Notes under the pieces: generated by a model | Database searches by the model: none | Told to the model about the DNA's origin: nothing | Seen by the model: the letters and a program-made list of their open reading frames with translations, nothing else | Position numbers and translations under genes: made by a program | Shown here: positions 16,488 through 25,149 of the stretch, piece by piece | Numbering within the stretch: the stretch's first letter is position 1 | Layout: the number at the start of each line of letters is the position of its first letter | NCBI RefSeq assembly: GCF_002007115.1 | Contig: NZ_MVAD01000002.1 | Coordinates: forward strand, 930,001-994,000 | Direction of reading: 5' to 3' | Length of the DNA: 64,000 nt | DNA from: Massilia sp. KIM | GTDB lineage: Bacteria > Pseudomonadota > Gammaproteobacteria > Burkholderiales > Burkholderiaceae_D

Positions 16488-18455
16488 ATGGCCGGTAATC
16501 TCCTCAGCATAGGTAAAAGCGGCCTGTACGCGGCACAGGCGGGCCTGTCCACGACCGGGCACAACATCAGCAACGCCAACGTGGCCGGCTACAGCCGCCA
16601 GGTGGTGGTGCAGGCGACCGCCACCGCCCTCGACCTGGGCAGCATCGGTTTCCTGGGCACCGGCACCCAGATCGCCCAGATCAAGCGCTACAGCGACGAA
16701 TTCCTCAACAGCCAGGTGCGCAGCGCCCAGGCCGCGGCCAGTGGCTTCGAATCCTACGCCGCCCACATCGCCCAGATCGACAACCTGCTGGCCGACCAGA
16801 CCGCCGGCCTGTCGCCGACCCTGCAGGGCTTCTTCAAGGGCATCCAGGACATGGCGGCCAACCGCGCCTCGATCCCCTCGCGCCAGGCCATGCTGTCGGC
16901 GGCCGAGACCATGGCTTCGCGCTTCCAGGCCCTGGACGCGCGCCTGGGCGAGATCCGCGAAGGCGTGAACAGCCAGATCGAAACCAGCGTCACGGCCATC
17001 AACACCTACGCCCAGCAGATCGCCCAGCTGAACGAGCAGATCGGCAACTTCGCCTCGGGCGGCACGCGCGCCCCGAACGACCTGCTGGACAAGCGCGACC
17101 AGCTGGTGCTGGAACTGAACAAGTACGTGAAGGCCACCGTCACCCCGGGCGACAACGCCAGCCTGACGGTCCAGATCGGCAATGGCCAGCCGCTGGTGGT
17201 GGGCCAGCAGTCCTTCCAGCTCGCCGCGATGCAGTCGCCGACCGACCTGACCCGCCTCGAGGTCGGCTATGTGATCGGCAACAAGGTCTCGGTGCTGCCC
17301 GACGGCGCCCTCAGCGGCGGCGAACTGGGCGGCGCGCTGGAATTCCGCACCACCACCCTGGACCGCGCCCAGAGCGCGCTGGGCAAGATCGCGCTCGGCA
17401 TGGCGATGGAATTCAACAAGCAGCACCAGCTTGGCCTGGACGCCAACGGCCAGCCGGGCAAGGCCTTCTTCGCCGAGGCCCCGGCTTTCGTCGGCAAGAA
17501 CATCAACAATGCATCGACCTCGACCACGGCGGTGGCGGCCAAGGTCACCGACCCGAGCAAGCTGGCCGACAGCGACTACAAGGTCGAATTCGACGGCACC
17601 AACTACAACGTGGTGCGCCTGTCGGACAACAAGAAGACCGCCATCACGCCCTACGTCCCGGCCGGCACCACCGCAGTGGTGGACGGTGTCGAGTTCACCA
17701 TCTCGGGCCTGGCCCAGAAGGGCGACAACTTCCTGGTGCGCCCGACCATCAACGGCGCGGCCGACTTCAAGGTGCTGGCCAACGACGTCTCGCAGATCGC
17801 GGCGGCGGCGCCGATCGCCACCAGCATGCCGCTCACCAATACCGGCACCGGCAAGATCAGCGAAGGCAAGGTCGATTCCAACTTCCTGACCGGCGCCCCG
17901 GCGCTGCCGGTCACGCTGACCTTCGACGACACCCCGGCCCAGCTGAGCGGCTTCCCGGCCGGCCTGGCCGTGAGCGTGCGCCAGAGCGACGGCACGGTCA
18001 CCAACTACCCGGCCCCGGTCGCCAACGTGCCCTATAACGCCGGCGCCACCTACACCTTCGGCGGGGTCAGCGTGACCATGTCGGGCGCCCCGGCGGACGG
18101 CGACAGCTTCAAGATCGAGGGCAACACCGGCGGTTCGGGCGACACCCGCAACATCGGCCTGCTGGGCGACCTCCAGACCAAGAACATCTTCAACAACAAC
18201 AGCGCGACCTTCCAGTCCTCCTATGCCCAGATGGTCAGCACGGTCGGCAACAAGGCGCGCGAAGTCCAGGTCAACGCCAAGGCCAGCAACGCCCTGCTGG
18301 CCCAGGCCACCGGCGCCGCCTCCGACGTCGCGGGCGTGAACCTGGACGAGGAAGCGACCAATTTGATCAAGTACCAGCAGGCCTACCAGGCGGCGGGCAA
18401 GGTGATGCAGATCGCCGGCACCATCTTCGACACCCTGCTGTCGATCGGCCGCTGA
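16488..18455 (+). CDS. flgK: Hook-filament junction protein FlgK (HAP1)
   Basis: 655 residues against about 550 in Salmonella. N-terminus NLLSIGKSGLYAAQAGLSTT and HNISNANVAGYSRQVV, and C-terminus SGVNLDEEATNLIKYQQAYQ-type (here AGVNLDEEATNLIKYQQ) plus IAGTIFDTLLSIGR, are diagnostic. The extra length lies in the exposed middle, about 320-560. It is the first junction ring between hook and filament; its chaperone should be FlgN (7158-7628). Confidence 0.96.
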   Translation: MAGNLLSIGKSGLYAAQAGLSTTGHNISNANVAGYSRQVVVQATATALDLGSIGFLGTGTQIAQIKRYSDEFLNSQVRSAQAAASGFESYAAHIAQIDNLLADQTAGLSPTLQGFFKGIQDMAANRASIPSRQAMLSAAETMASRFQALDARLGEIREGVNSQIETSVTAINTYAQQIAQLNEQIGNFASGGTRAPNDLLDKRDQLVLELNKYVKATVTPGDNASLTVQIGNGQPLVVGQQSFQLAAMQSPTDLTRLEVGYVIGNKVSVLPDGALSGGELGGALEFRTTTLDRAQSALGKIALGMAMEFNKQHQLGLDANGQPGKAFFAEAPAFVGKNINNASTSTTAVAAKVTDPSKLADSDYKVEFDGTNYNVVRLSDNKKTAITPYVPAGTTAVVDGVEFTISGLAQKGDNFLVRPTINGAADFKVLANDVSQIAAAAPIATSMPLTNTGTGKISEGKVDSNFLTGAPALPVTLTFDDTPAQLSGFPAGLAVSVRQSDGTVTNYPAPVANVPYNAGATYTFGGVSVTMSGAPADGDSFKIEGNTGGSGDTRNIGLLGDLQTKNIFNNNSATFQSSYAQMVSTVGNKAREVQVNAKASNALLAQATGAASDVAGVNLDEEATNLIKYQQAYQAAGKVMQIAGTIFDTLLSIGR

Positions 18456-18474
18456 GTCTTAAGGAAACCACGCG

Positions 18475-19695
18475 ATGCGCCTGAGCACCTACAACATCTT
18501 CAACACCGCCACCAACCAGCTCGGCACCCTGCAAAGCGCGCTCGCGCGCACCCAGATGCAGCTGTCGACCGACCGCCGCATCCTGACCCCGGCGGACGAC
18601 CCGGTGGCCTCGGCGCGCGCGCTCGAAGTCAGCCAGTCGAAGGAGATGAACAGCCAGTTCGCCACCAACCGCCAGAGCGCGCGCTCCTCGCTGGCCCAGG
18701 TCGAGCTCTCGCTCAAGAACGCGGGCGACCTGATGCAGGACATGCACACCATCGCGGTCAACGCCGGCAACGGCAGCATGCTGCCGGCCGACCGCCTGGC
18801 GCTGGCGACCGAGCTGGAAGGGCGCCTGACCGACCTGCTGGGCGTGGCCAACACCACCGACGGCGCCGGCGGCTACCTGTTCTCGGGCTACAAGGCGACC
18901 ACCGAGCCCTTCACCCGCACCGCCACCGGGGCCAGCTACAACGGCGACCAGGGCCAGCGCCAGCTCCAGGTCGGCGCTTCGCGCAAGATCCCGCTGTCGG
19001 CGGCCGGCAGCGCCGTGTTCGAGGCCATCCCCACCGGCAACGGAACCTTCCAGACCCAGGCCTCGGGCGCGAATACCGGCAGCGGCGTGATCTCGTCCGG
19101 CTCGGTGACCGACCGCAGCCAGTACCTCGCTCACAACTATTCGATCGCCTTCACGGTCGGCGGCACGCCCGAGACCACGACCTATACCGTGACCGACAAC
19201 AGCACCATCCCGCCGACGGTCTCGCCGCCGGCGACCTACGAGGAGGGCAAGCAAATCGCCTTCGGCGGCATGGCCTTCGACATCAAGGGCAAGCCCGCCA
19301 ACGGCGACAGCTTCACCGTCGAGCCGAGCGAGAAGCAGTCGGTGTTCACCACCGTCACCGACCTGATCTCGGCCCTGCGCAAGCCGGCCGGCACCGCCAA
19401 GGAAGTGGCCGAGCTGACCAACAGCCTGAACGAGGCGATGGACAACCTCAAGTCGGCCCACGACAACGTGCTGACGGTGCAGGCCTCGGTGGGCGCGCAC
19501 CTCAAGGAACTCGATTATCTCGACAGCGCGGGGGACGACCTGAACATCCAGTACGCGGCCACCCTGTCCGACCTGCAGGACCTCGATACGGTGAAGGCGA
19601 TCTCGGAGTTCCAGCAGCAGCAGACCACCTTGCAGGCGGCCCAGCTGTCGTTCAAGACGATGTCGGGGCTGTCGCTGTTCAATTACATCGGCTAA
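18475..19695 (+). CDS. flgL: Hook-filament junction protein FlgL (HAP3)
   Basis: 406 residues, longer than the roughly 320 of Salmonella. The N-terminal flagellin-like helix MRLSTYNIFNTATNQLGTLQ and RRILTPADDPVASARALEV and the C-terminal LSDLQDLDTVKAISEFQQQQ are typical. The second junction ring, next to the filament. Its last 17 bases overlap, on the opposite strand, the end of a small membrane-protein gene. This is the last flg gene before the accessory block. Confidence 0.95.
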   Translation: MRLSTYNIFNTATNQLGTLQSALARTQMQLSTDRRILTPADDPVASARALEVSQSKEMNSQFATNRQSARSSLAQVELSLKNAGDLMQDMHTIAVNAGNGSMLPADRLALATELEGRLTDLLGVANTTDGAGGYLFSGYKATTEPFTRTATGASYNGDQGQRQLQVGASRKIPLSAAGSAVFEAIPTGNGTFQTQASGANTGSGVISSGSVTDRSQYLAHNYSIAFTVGGTPETTTYTVTDNSTIPPTVSPPATYEEGKQIAFGGMAFDIKGKPANGDSFTVEPSEKQSVFTTVTDLISALRKPAGTAKEVAELTNSLNEAMDNLKSAHDNVLTVQASVGAHLKELDYLDSAGDDLNIQYAATLSDLQDLDTVKAISEFQQQQTTLQAAQLSFKTMSGLSLFNYIG

Positions 19696-20029
19696 GCAAA
19701 CCAGCTTCCCCCTTTCGCCAAGGCGCCATCACCGGCGCCATCAGCGCTCCCCGGGCGGGCGGGGAGTGGCGCGCATACGCGACGCGCCATACGAGACGCG
19801 CCAGCGCCAGAGGCAACACCGCCAGCTCGGCCCGGAACGCCCACAAGCCGGCCGTGCCGGACAGGCCGTGCAGCCAGCTGCCCAGCATCGCGCGCACGCC
19901 ACGACCCGATGGCATGCGCGGTTCGGCCAGCCGTTGGCCGATGCCGAATTCTATCAGCACCAGCGCAATGAGCACGCAGATGCGCACCAGGCGCCTGGCG
20001 CGGCGCAGCTCGTCGCGCCAGGAACTCAT
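19679..20029 (-). CDS. Small hypothetical membrane protein
   Basis: 116 residues with no family I recognise. The N-terminus is strongly basic (RDELRRARRLVRI), followed by a hydrophobic helix (ICVLIALVLIEFGIG) and a second one near residues 68-85 (LAVLPLALARLVWRVAY), so it is probably an inner-membrane protein. Its ATG overlaps the stop of the cytochrome b561 gene (ATGA), so it belongs to that operon as third gene. The end overlaps flgL by 17 bases. Role unknown; it could stabilise or insert the b561 subunit. Confidence 0.6.
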   Translation of the reverse strand: MSSWRDELRRARRLVRICVLIALVLIEFGIGQRLAEPRMPSGRGVRAMLGSWLHGLSGTAGLWAFRAELAVLPLALARLVWRVAYARHSPPARGALMAPVMAPWRKGEAGLLSRCN

Positions 20030-20568
20030 TCGCCCTTTTCCCCACCTTGGGCCATCTGTTCGAACACGCCGTCGCGCCGTATCCAGAGGTGATACAGGGC
20101 CGCGCCGAGGTGGGCCATGATGGTGAAGAACAGCAGGTAGGCGAGCACGCGGTGCAGCGGACGCAGGACGCCGTACAGGACCGCGTCGTGGGGCAGGATG
20201 GGCGGCAGATGGAGACCGTCGACGACGGTCACCGGATAGGCGCCGGCCGAGAGCATCGCCCAGCCGACCAGCGGCATCGCCAGCATCAGCGCGTAGAGCA
20301 GCCAGTGGGAAGCGGTGGCGGCCAGCGCCTGGATGCGGGGCAGGTCGGCGGGCAAGGGCGGTGGCGGGTTGCGCCAGCGGTTGATCAGCCGCACGACGGC
20401 CAGCACCAGGATCAGCAGCCCGAGCGGGCGGTGCAGGTCGAGCAGCAACTCGCGGTGCCGCAGCGAGACCACCATCGCCGCGCCCACGAACAGCATCGCG
20501 AGGATCGCGGCGGCCATGGACCAGTGCAGCACCCGGGCCGGGAGATTGAAGTGGGATGGGCGGCTCAT
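20026..20568 (-). CDS. Cytochrome b561 family membrane protein
   Basis: 180 residues, four predicted membrane helices with the His ligands expected for two b hemes: ARVLHWSMAAAILAML near the start, RHRELLLDLHRPLGLLILVL, then PLHRVLAYLLFFTIMAHLGA near the end. Such proteins move electrons between the quinone pool and a periplasmic partner. It overlaps the upstream peroxidase gene by four bases, so the natural partner is that periplasm-facing heme protein. Confidence 0.9.
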   Translation of the reverse strand: MSRPSHFNLPARVLHWSMAAAILAMLFVGAAMVVSLRHRELLLDLHRPLGLLILVLAVVRLINRWRNPPPPLPADLPRIQALAATASHWLLYALMLAMPLVGWAMLSAGAYPVTVVDGLHLPPILPHDAVLYGVLRPLHRVLAYLLFFTIMAHLGAALYHLWIRRDGVFEQMAQGGEKGE

Positions 20569-21641
20569 CGGGCGTTTCCTTCCACGCGGGCGCCCTGGCT
20601 GACTTCGCGCTCGCGGCGATTGAACGAGACCGAGTACACGGACGAGCGTGCGTGCAGCACCGGGTCCCCGGAGGCCACGATCCCTTTCGGCAGGATGAGC
20701 GGGTCGAAGTTCAGATCCAGGCAGGGCCCGTTCGCCTGCGCCTCGGCGCGCGTCATGGTGAGGGTGCCCATCACCGTCTCGGGCCGGCTGTCAGGCCAGG
20801 GTTTGGATGGATCCTCGATCGGGTCGCCGGGGGCCGCGAACTGCATGACCATGTCCCACTTCAGGGGACCCTGCGCCAGCCGGCGCTCGAGGTCGGCGGC
20901 CAGGAAGTCGCGGTCGGCTGCGGCCAGCTGCGCCGGATCGGCGGCGGCGAAGGCCGCGTGCGGGCGCATCGACCAGCGTACGGCGCGCGCCATGCCATCG
21001 GCGCCGGTGAGGAAGAAGGCGTTGACGCCATTGAAACGGGTATTGGCGAAGCTGTCGGAAGCCCGGGCGCTCTTGGACCAGGCCATGAAATTGGCGATTT
21101 CCGGATAGCGCGCCAGCACAGCCTTCATCTTGCCAGGATCGGGCTGGCCGGTGGCAGGATCGGGCAGCCTGGCCGCGTTCAGGGCCTGGAAACCTTCCGG
21201 CGTCGACGAGGCAAAGAAGGGGAAGCTGTTCATCGCCAGGCGCCACTCTTCTCCGTCGTCGGTCTTAAGCTGCAGCGCCATGCCGCGTACCGCCGCCTTG
21301 TTGTCGTGGGCGTGCGGGTTGTTGCCGGGGTTGGAGAAACGCCCGACGACCGGCGTCGACGCCTGGGCAAACACGCGCGCGACCGACAGCCGGGCCGCGT
21401 CCGGCGTGGGCGCGAAGCTGCCGACGAAGCACACGCCTTTTGCGTGGGCGCGCCGGAAGCCTGGCGGCGCCGGGCCGGAGGACTCGGCGGTGTCGACCAT
21501 GGTCTGCGGCGTCAGCCGGCTGCTGCCGAACCAGCCGCCGACCCATGCGAACAGCAGGATCAGCGTCAATACGATGAGGGCGATGGGCAGGAGCAGAAGC
21601 GGAGAGCCTCGGCGTGGGTGGGGTGTCGGATCGGGAATCAC
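20565..21641 (-). CDS. Membrane-anchored catalase-like peroxidase
   Basis: 358 residues of the catalase-related peroxidase (SrpA-like) family, shorter than full catalases. An N-terminal membrane helix (LLLLPIALIVLTLILLF) anchors it facing the periplasm. The distal His is in RRAHAKGVCFVGSF. RFSNPGNNPHAHD and RGMALQL follow. The proximal heme Tyr is in ARSSVYSVSF, with the Arg three residues before it. Start codon is GTG (21639-21641) without an evident RBS. First gene of a three-gene overlapping unit with cytochrome b561 and a small membrane protein, suggesting a quinol-linked peroxidase. Confidence 0.88.
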   Translation of the reverse strand: MIPDPTPHPRRGSPLLLLPIALIVLTLILLFAWVGGWFGSSRLTPQTMVDTAESSGPAPPGFRRAHAKGVCFVGSFAPTPDAARLSVARVFAQASTPVVGRFSNPGNNPHAHDNKAAVRGMALQLKTDDGEEWRLAMNSFPFFASSTPEGFQALNAARLPDPATGQPDPGKMKAVLARYPEIANFMAWSKSARASDSFANTRFNGVNAFFLTGADGMARAVRWSMRPHAAFAAADPAQLAAADRDFLAADLERRLAQGPLKWDMVMQFAAPGDPIEDPSKPWPDSRPETVMGTLTMTRAEAQANGPCLDLNFDPLILPKGIVASGDPVLHARSSVYSVSFNRREREVSQGARVEGNAR

Positions 21642-21783
21642 GTTGATGACGGATCAGGATGAACGAACCGCTATTATCCATGGCGGCGGATTCCGCTGCA
21701 CGCCGCCAGCGCCGGCGGGTATCCGCTCGCCCCCGCGCTGGCGCATCAGCCGCGCGCTCGTGGCCGTGCTCGGGCCTTCTACA

Positions 21784-22098
21784 TCAGGGAAGCGCCGGCT
21801 GTGCGTTGTCGAGGTAGAGCTTTTCCGTCGCTTTCTTCAGCTCGGCATGTGGCAGGAACTGATCCGAGATGGTCAGGATGGCGTGCAGGTTGTTCTTCAA
21901 TTTTTCCAGCTCGATCGGCCCTGACTGTATCGCTGTCTGCAACAGGTGAATGGCCATGTCCGCCAGCAGCAAACGCTGTTTCTCCATCCAGTCGACCGGC
22001 ATGTCCCTGGCAGCCGGGTGGCTCAGGTAAGCCTGCTCGACCACTGCGTGGATGTCCCAGCCCATCCGCTTGAGCGCATTGCGCACTTCCTCATCCAT
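21784..22098 (-). CDS. Hypothetical small helical protein
   Basis: 104 residues, predicted cytosolic and helical (VRNALKRMGWDIHAVVEQAY, KQRLLLADMAIHLLQTAIQ). No family recognised. The start is supported by AGGAGCAG before ATGGATGAG. It lies 79 bases downstream of the redoxin gene on the same strand and may be the last gene of the DsbD-redoxin group. Confidence 0.65.
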   Translation of the reverse strand: MDEEVRNALKRMGWDIHAVVEQAYLSHPAARDMPVDWMEKQRLLLADMAIHLLQTAIQSGPIELEKLKNNLHAILTISDQFLPHAELKKATEKLYLDNAQPALP

Positions 22099-22177
22099 AT
22101 CTGCTCCTGATGGCGAACTCCGGCATGGCCGGAGCCCTGGCGCCCCGCGACGGCCGGCCGCCGCGGGGCGGCGGCTA

Positions 22178-22819
22178 TCACGCCTTGTACTTCACCGAGC
22201 AGCCATAGGGCCGCGTCACCGCCTGCGCCACCTCGGCGCCCTTGAGCACCGATTCCATCGCGGTCTTGAACAGCGGATCGGCCTTGGCGATGTCGTCGGT
22301 CTTGGTCGAGGGGATGCTGTCGATCCCGCCCGCGTAGCGCAGCACGCCCTTGGCGTCGATCACGTACATGTGCGGCGTAGTGCGCGCGTCGTAGGCCTTG
22401 CCGATCGTGCCCTGCGGGTCGAGCAGCACGGCGGCCGGCGCGGCGCCCCGGCTGGCGGTGAGCTCGTCGGCCTTGGCGCCCGCCACGTGGCCTTGCTCGC
22501 CCGGCGCGGACGAGATCACGCTCAGCCACACCACGCCCGCATCCTTGGCCTGCTTCTGCAGGGTCTGCATGTTGGACGACTTGTAGTGCTTCTGCACGTA
22601 GGGGCAATCGTGGTTGGTCCATTCCAGCACCACGACCTTGCCCTTGAAGTCGGACAGCTTGTGCTGCTTGCCCTTGCTGTCGACTGCCGTGAATTCGGGC
22701 GCCGGCTGGCCGACCGTGGGCGCGGCCAGCGCATGTGCGGAGGACAGCAGGCCGGCCCCGGCCAGGGCTGCCGAAACGAGGGTGGTGCGCAGGACTGCGC
22801 GGCGAGTGAGACGGTTCAT
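22178..22819 (-). CDS. Exported redoxin (AhpC/TSA-thioredoxin fold)
   Basis: 213 residues from the ATG at 22817-22819 (AAAGGGATCCC before it); a frame extending to 22852 lacks this site. The leader NRLTRRAVLRTTLVSAALAG resembles a twin-arginine signal. The fold is peroxiredoxin/thioredoxin-like: VGQPAPEFTAVDSKGK, then the active-site Cys in NHDCPYVQKHY and TTPHMYVIDAKGVLRY. A C-terminal Cys lies in YGCSVKY. Only one Cys is in the CxxC position, so it is a 1-Cys or atypical 2-Cys redoxin. Forty bases downstream of dsbD, its likely electron source. Confidence 0.87.
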   Translation of the reverse strand: MNRLTRRAVLRTTLVSAALAGAGLLSSAHALAAPTVGQPAPEFTAVDSKGKQHKLSDFKGKVVVLEWTNHDCPYVQKHYKSSNMQTLQKQAKDAGVVWLSVISSAPGEQGHVAGAKADELTASRGAAPAAVLLDPQGTIGKAYDARTTPHMYVIDAKGVLRYAGGIDSIPSTKTDDIAKADPLFKTAMESVLKGAEVAQAVTRPYGCSVKYKA

Positions 22820-22859
22820 GGGATCCCTTTCCAAAGAGTGGTTGGCAGACACGATTGCA

Positions 22860-25052
22860 CTACTCCCGCAATGCCTCGGTGACGATGGTCTGGGTCAGCA
22901 CCGGCGGCAGGACCACCGGGTCCTTGCCCGGCGGGTAGAACACGTAGAAGGGCAGGCCGTCGCGCCCGAAACCGCGCAGGAAGGCCGTGATGGCGGGGTC
23001 GCGCTGGGTCCAGTCGCCCTTCATGTAGACCACCTCGCGCGCGCGCATCGCATCCTGCACGGCGGCGGTCGAGAGGGTGGTGCGCTCGTTGACCAGGCAG
23101 GTGATGCACCAGGCCGCGGTCATGTTGACGAACACCGGCTTGCCCTCGGCGCGCAGGGCCGCCAGGCGCTCGGCGCTGTAAGCCTCGGCCACTTGCGCGC
23201 TGGCCGTGGAAGCGGCCGTGGAAGGCGCGGGCGCCTGCGCCTGGGCCGCGTGCAGGCCTGGCACCAGGCCGGCCAGGGCGGCCGTGGCGGCCAAAGCGAA
23301 GCCGCGCGGCCACCAGACGCGCTTGACGCCATGCTGGCCGAGGCCCACCAGCCAGGCCACCAGGCCGACCAGCACCGCGCCCGCCAGCGCCAGGCGCAGG
23401 CCCGCTTCGCCCGCCTGCTGGGCCAGCACCCACAGCAGCCAGGCCGCCGTCGCGTACATCGGGAAGGCCATGGCCTGGCGCAGGCGCAGCATCCAGGGGC
23501 CGGGGCGCGGCAGGCGGCGCGCCAGCGCCGGGAACAGGCCGAGCAACAGGAAGGGCAGGGCCAGTCCCAGGCCCATGCAGGCGAACACCACGATGCTGAA
23601 GGCCGCCGGCGCGGCCAGGGCGGTGCCGATGGCCGCGCCCATGAAAGGCGCGGTGCAGGGCGTGGCCACCACCACCGCCAGCAGGCCGGTGAAGAAGCTG
23701 CCCGCATGGCCCTGGCGCGCGGCCGGTCCTTCGCCGGCGCCGGCGAGCGAGGCGCCCACCTCGTACACGCCCGAGAGATTCAGGCCGATCGCCAGCATCA
23801 GCCAGCACATCGCCGCCACGAACACCGGCGACTGGAACTGGAAGCCCCAGCCGACCGCGCTGCCGCCGGCGCGCACCGCGAGCAGGGCAGCGGCCAGCAG
23901 CATGAAGGCCGTCAGCACCCCGAGGGTGTAGAACACGCCGGACAGGCGCACCGCGCGCCGTTCGCCGCCCGACAGGCCGGCCAGGGCGGTGGCCTTGATC
24001 GCCAGCACCGGGAACACGCAGGGCATCAGGTTCAGGATCAGGCCGCCGGCGAAGGCGAACAGCGCGGCCTGCCAGAGGGGCAGGGGCGCGTCGGCCTGAG
24101 AGTCCGCCAGCGCCGGCGTCCCTGGCGTCCCGGCAGCGGCGGCCGGCGCCGCCACGGCGGCGGGTTCGAGCGCGAACCAGCGCTTCTGGCCGCCGCCGTC
24201 GACGATGGCCAGCAGGCCGGGCGCCGGGCCGGAGCGGTAGCCCTGGCCCCTGGGCAGGGCCAGGCGCAGCACCCCGTCCTCCAGCTTGAGGGGCTGCTCG
24301 GCGACGTGGTCGACCACGCCCCAGTTCTCGGGGAAGTACAGTGCCGAACGTACCGACTGCGGCGAGATGCCGGCGCCTTCGACGCGCAGCTCGAGGGTCT
24401 TGTCGCCCACGGCCAGGCTGCTGTTCCAGGGAGAGGCCTGGGGCCGGCGCGCATCGGCGATCGCGAAGGCCGCGCGGACTTCTTCGTTGGCGGGACGGGC
24501 CGCGGCCTCCACCGGCAGGCGCAGGACGAACTTGCCTTCCTCGGGGATGCATTCCTTCTCGCACACCACCCAGTCGGCGCTGGCCTCGATCGCCAGCGAG
24601 CTGCCGGGGCGGGCGTCCTTCGGCACCGTGAACGACATCGGGAACACGATCTCGTTCTCGTAACCGTAGCTCGCCACCGGCCCGATGATGAAGCGCTCGG
24701 GGCCGGGCCAGACGATGGCGCCGACCGCCGCGCCCTGCGGCAGCTTGAAGTCGATGTTGGGCGGCGAGCCGGCGTCGCCCGGGTTCTTCCAGTAGGTGTG
24801 CCAGTGCGGCGCGAGGCGCTGGCGCAGGCCGATGCGCAACTCCTGGCCAGGGCTGACGGCGGCATGGTCGCTGACCAGGGACACGGTGGCGCGCGGACTG
24901 CGCACCACATCGCTTTCCGCGCCCTGTGCCGGCGTAAATACGGCCGATGCCAATACGGCCAGTGTCAATACAAATGGCGTCAATACAGCCCGCGTCAATA
25001 CGGCACGCGCGCGACGCAGGTGATCGGAGAGGGCAGGAAGAAGTGTCGGCAT
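22860..25052 (-). CDS. dsbD: Thiol:disulfide interchange protein, DsbD/ScsB-like
   Basis: 730 residues, larger than E. coli DsbD (about 565). After the signal peptide comes a periplasmic DsbD-type N-terminal domain (about 50-310), including the paired Cys in WVVCEKECIPEEGKF. An eight-helix DsbD/CcdA membrane domain (about 320-590, NLMPCVFPVLAIKA and VVATPCTAPFMGAA with the conserved Cys-Pro) and a C-terminal thioredoxin domain with WCITC (about 650) follow. It carries cytosolic thioredoxin electrons to periplasmic thiols, here probably the downstream redoxin. Its signal region contains a 15-base tandem repeat. Confidence 0.92.
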   Translation of the reverse strand: MPTLLPALSDHLRRARAVLTRAVLTPFVLTLAVLASAVFTPAQGAESDVVRSPRATVSLVSDHAAVSPGQELRIGLRQRLAPHWHTYWKNPGDAGSPPNIDFKLPQGAAVGAIVWPGPERFIIGPVASYGYENEIVFPMSFTVPKDARPGSSLAIEASADWVVCEKECIPEEGKFVLRLPVEAAARPANEEVRAAFAIADARRPQASPWNSSLAVGDKTLELRVEGAGISPQSVRSALYFPENWGVVDHVAEQPLKLEDGVLRLALPRGQGYRSGPAPGLLAIVDGGGQKRWFALEPAAVAAPAAAAGTPGTPALADSQADAPLPLWQAALFAFAGGLILNLMPCVFPVLAIKATALAGLSGGERRAVRLSGVFYTLGVLTAFMLLAAALLAVRAGGSAVGWGFQFQSPVFVAAMCWLMLAIGLNLSGVYEVGASLAGAGEGPAARQGHAGSFFTGLLAVVVATPCTAPFMGAAIGTALAAPAAFSIVVFACMGLGLALPFLLLGLFPALARRLPRPGPWMLRLRQAMAFPMYATAAWLLWVLAQQAGEAGLRLALAGAVLVGLVAWLVGLGQHGVKRVWWPRGFALAATAALAGLVPGLHAAQAQAPAPSTAASTASAQVAEAYSAERLAALRAEGKPVFVNMTAAWCITCLVNERTTLSTAAVQDAMRAREVVYMKGDWTQRDPAITAFLRGFGRDGLPFYVFYPPGKDPVVLPPVLTQTIVTEALRE
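24930..25004 (-). repeat. 15-base tandem repeat in the DsbD signal peptide
   Basis: Five consecutive five-residue units AVLTR, AVLTP, FVLTL, AVLAS, AVFTP (residues 17-41) are encoded by imperfect 15-base repeats; on the plus strand GTCAATAC recurs every 15 bases. The array forms the hydrophobic core of the signal peptide, so a change in copy number would alter its length in frame. Confidence 0.75.
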
Positions 25053-25149
25053 GCGTGCTGGCGGCTGGAAGTGGGCGGGCTCTTACACGTCGAATGGTTC
25101 GCCTTATCCTAGACCAAATTGCCCGCCTCGCATAGCACCCATGCGCGGC

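Noticed and set aside
19692..20045. Alternative 117-residue frame in the flgL-b561 gap
   Set aside because: The overlapping 116-residue frame has membrane helices and an ATGA link to cytochrome b561; this one is Arg/Ala-rich.
22614..25112. 832-residue open frame opposite dsbD
   Set aside because: Antisense shadow; no domain, skewed Gln/Arg/Gly composition, sense gene is clear.
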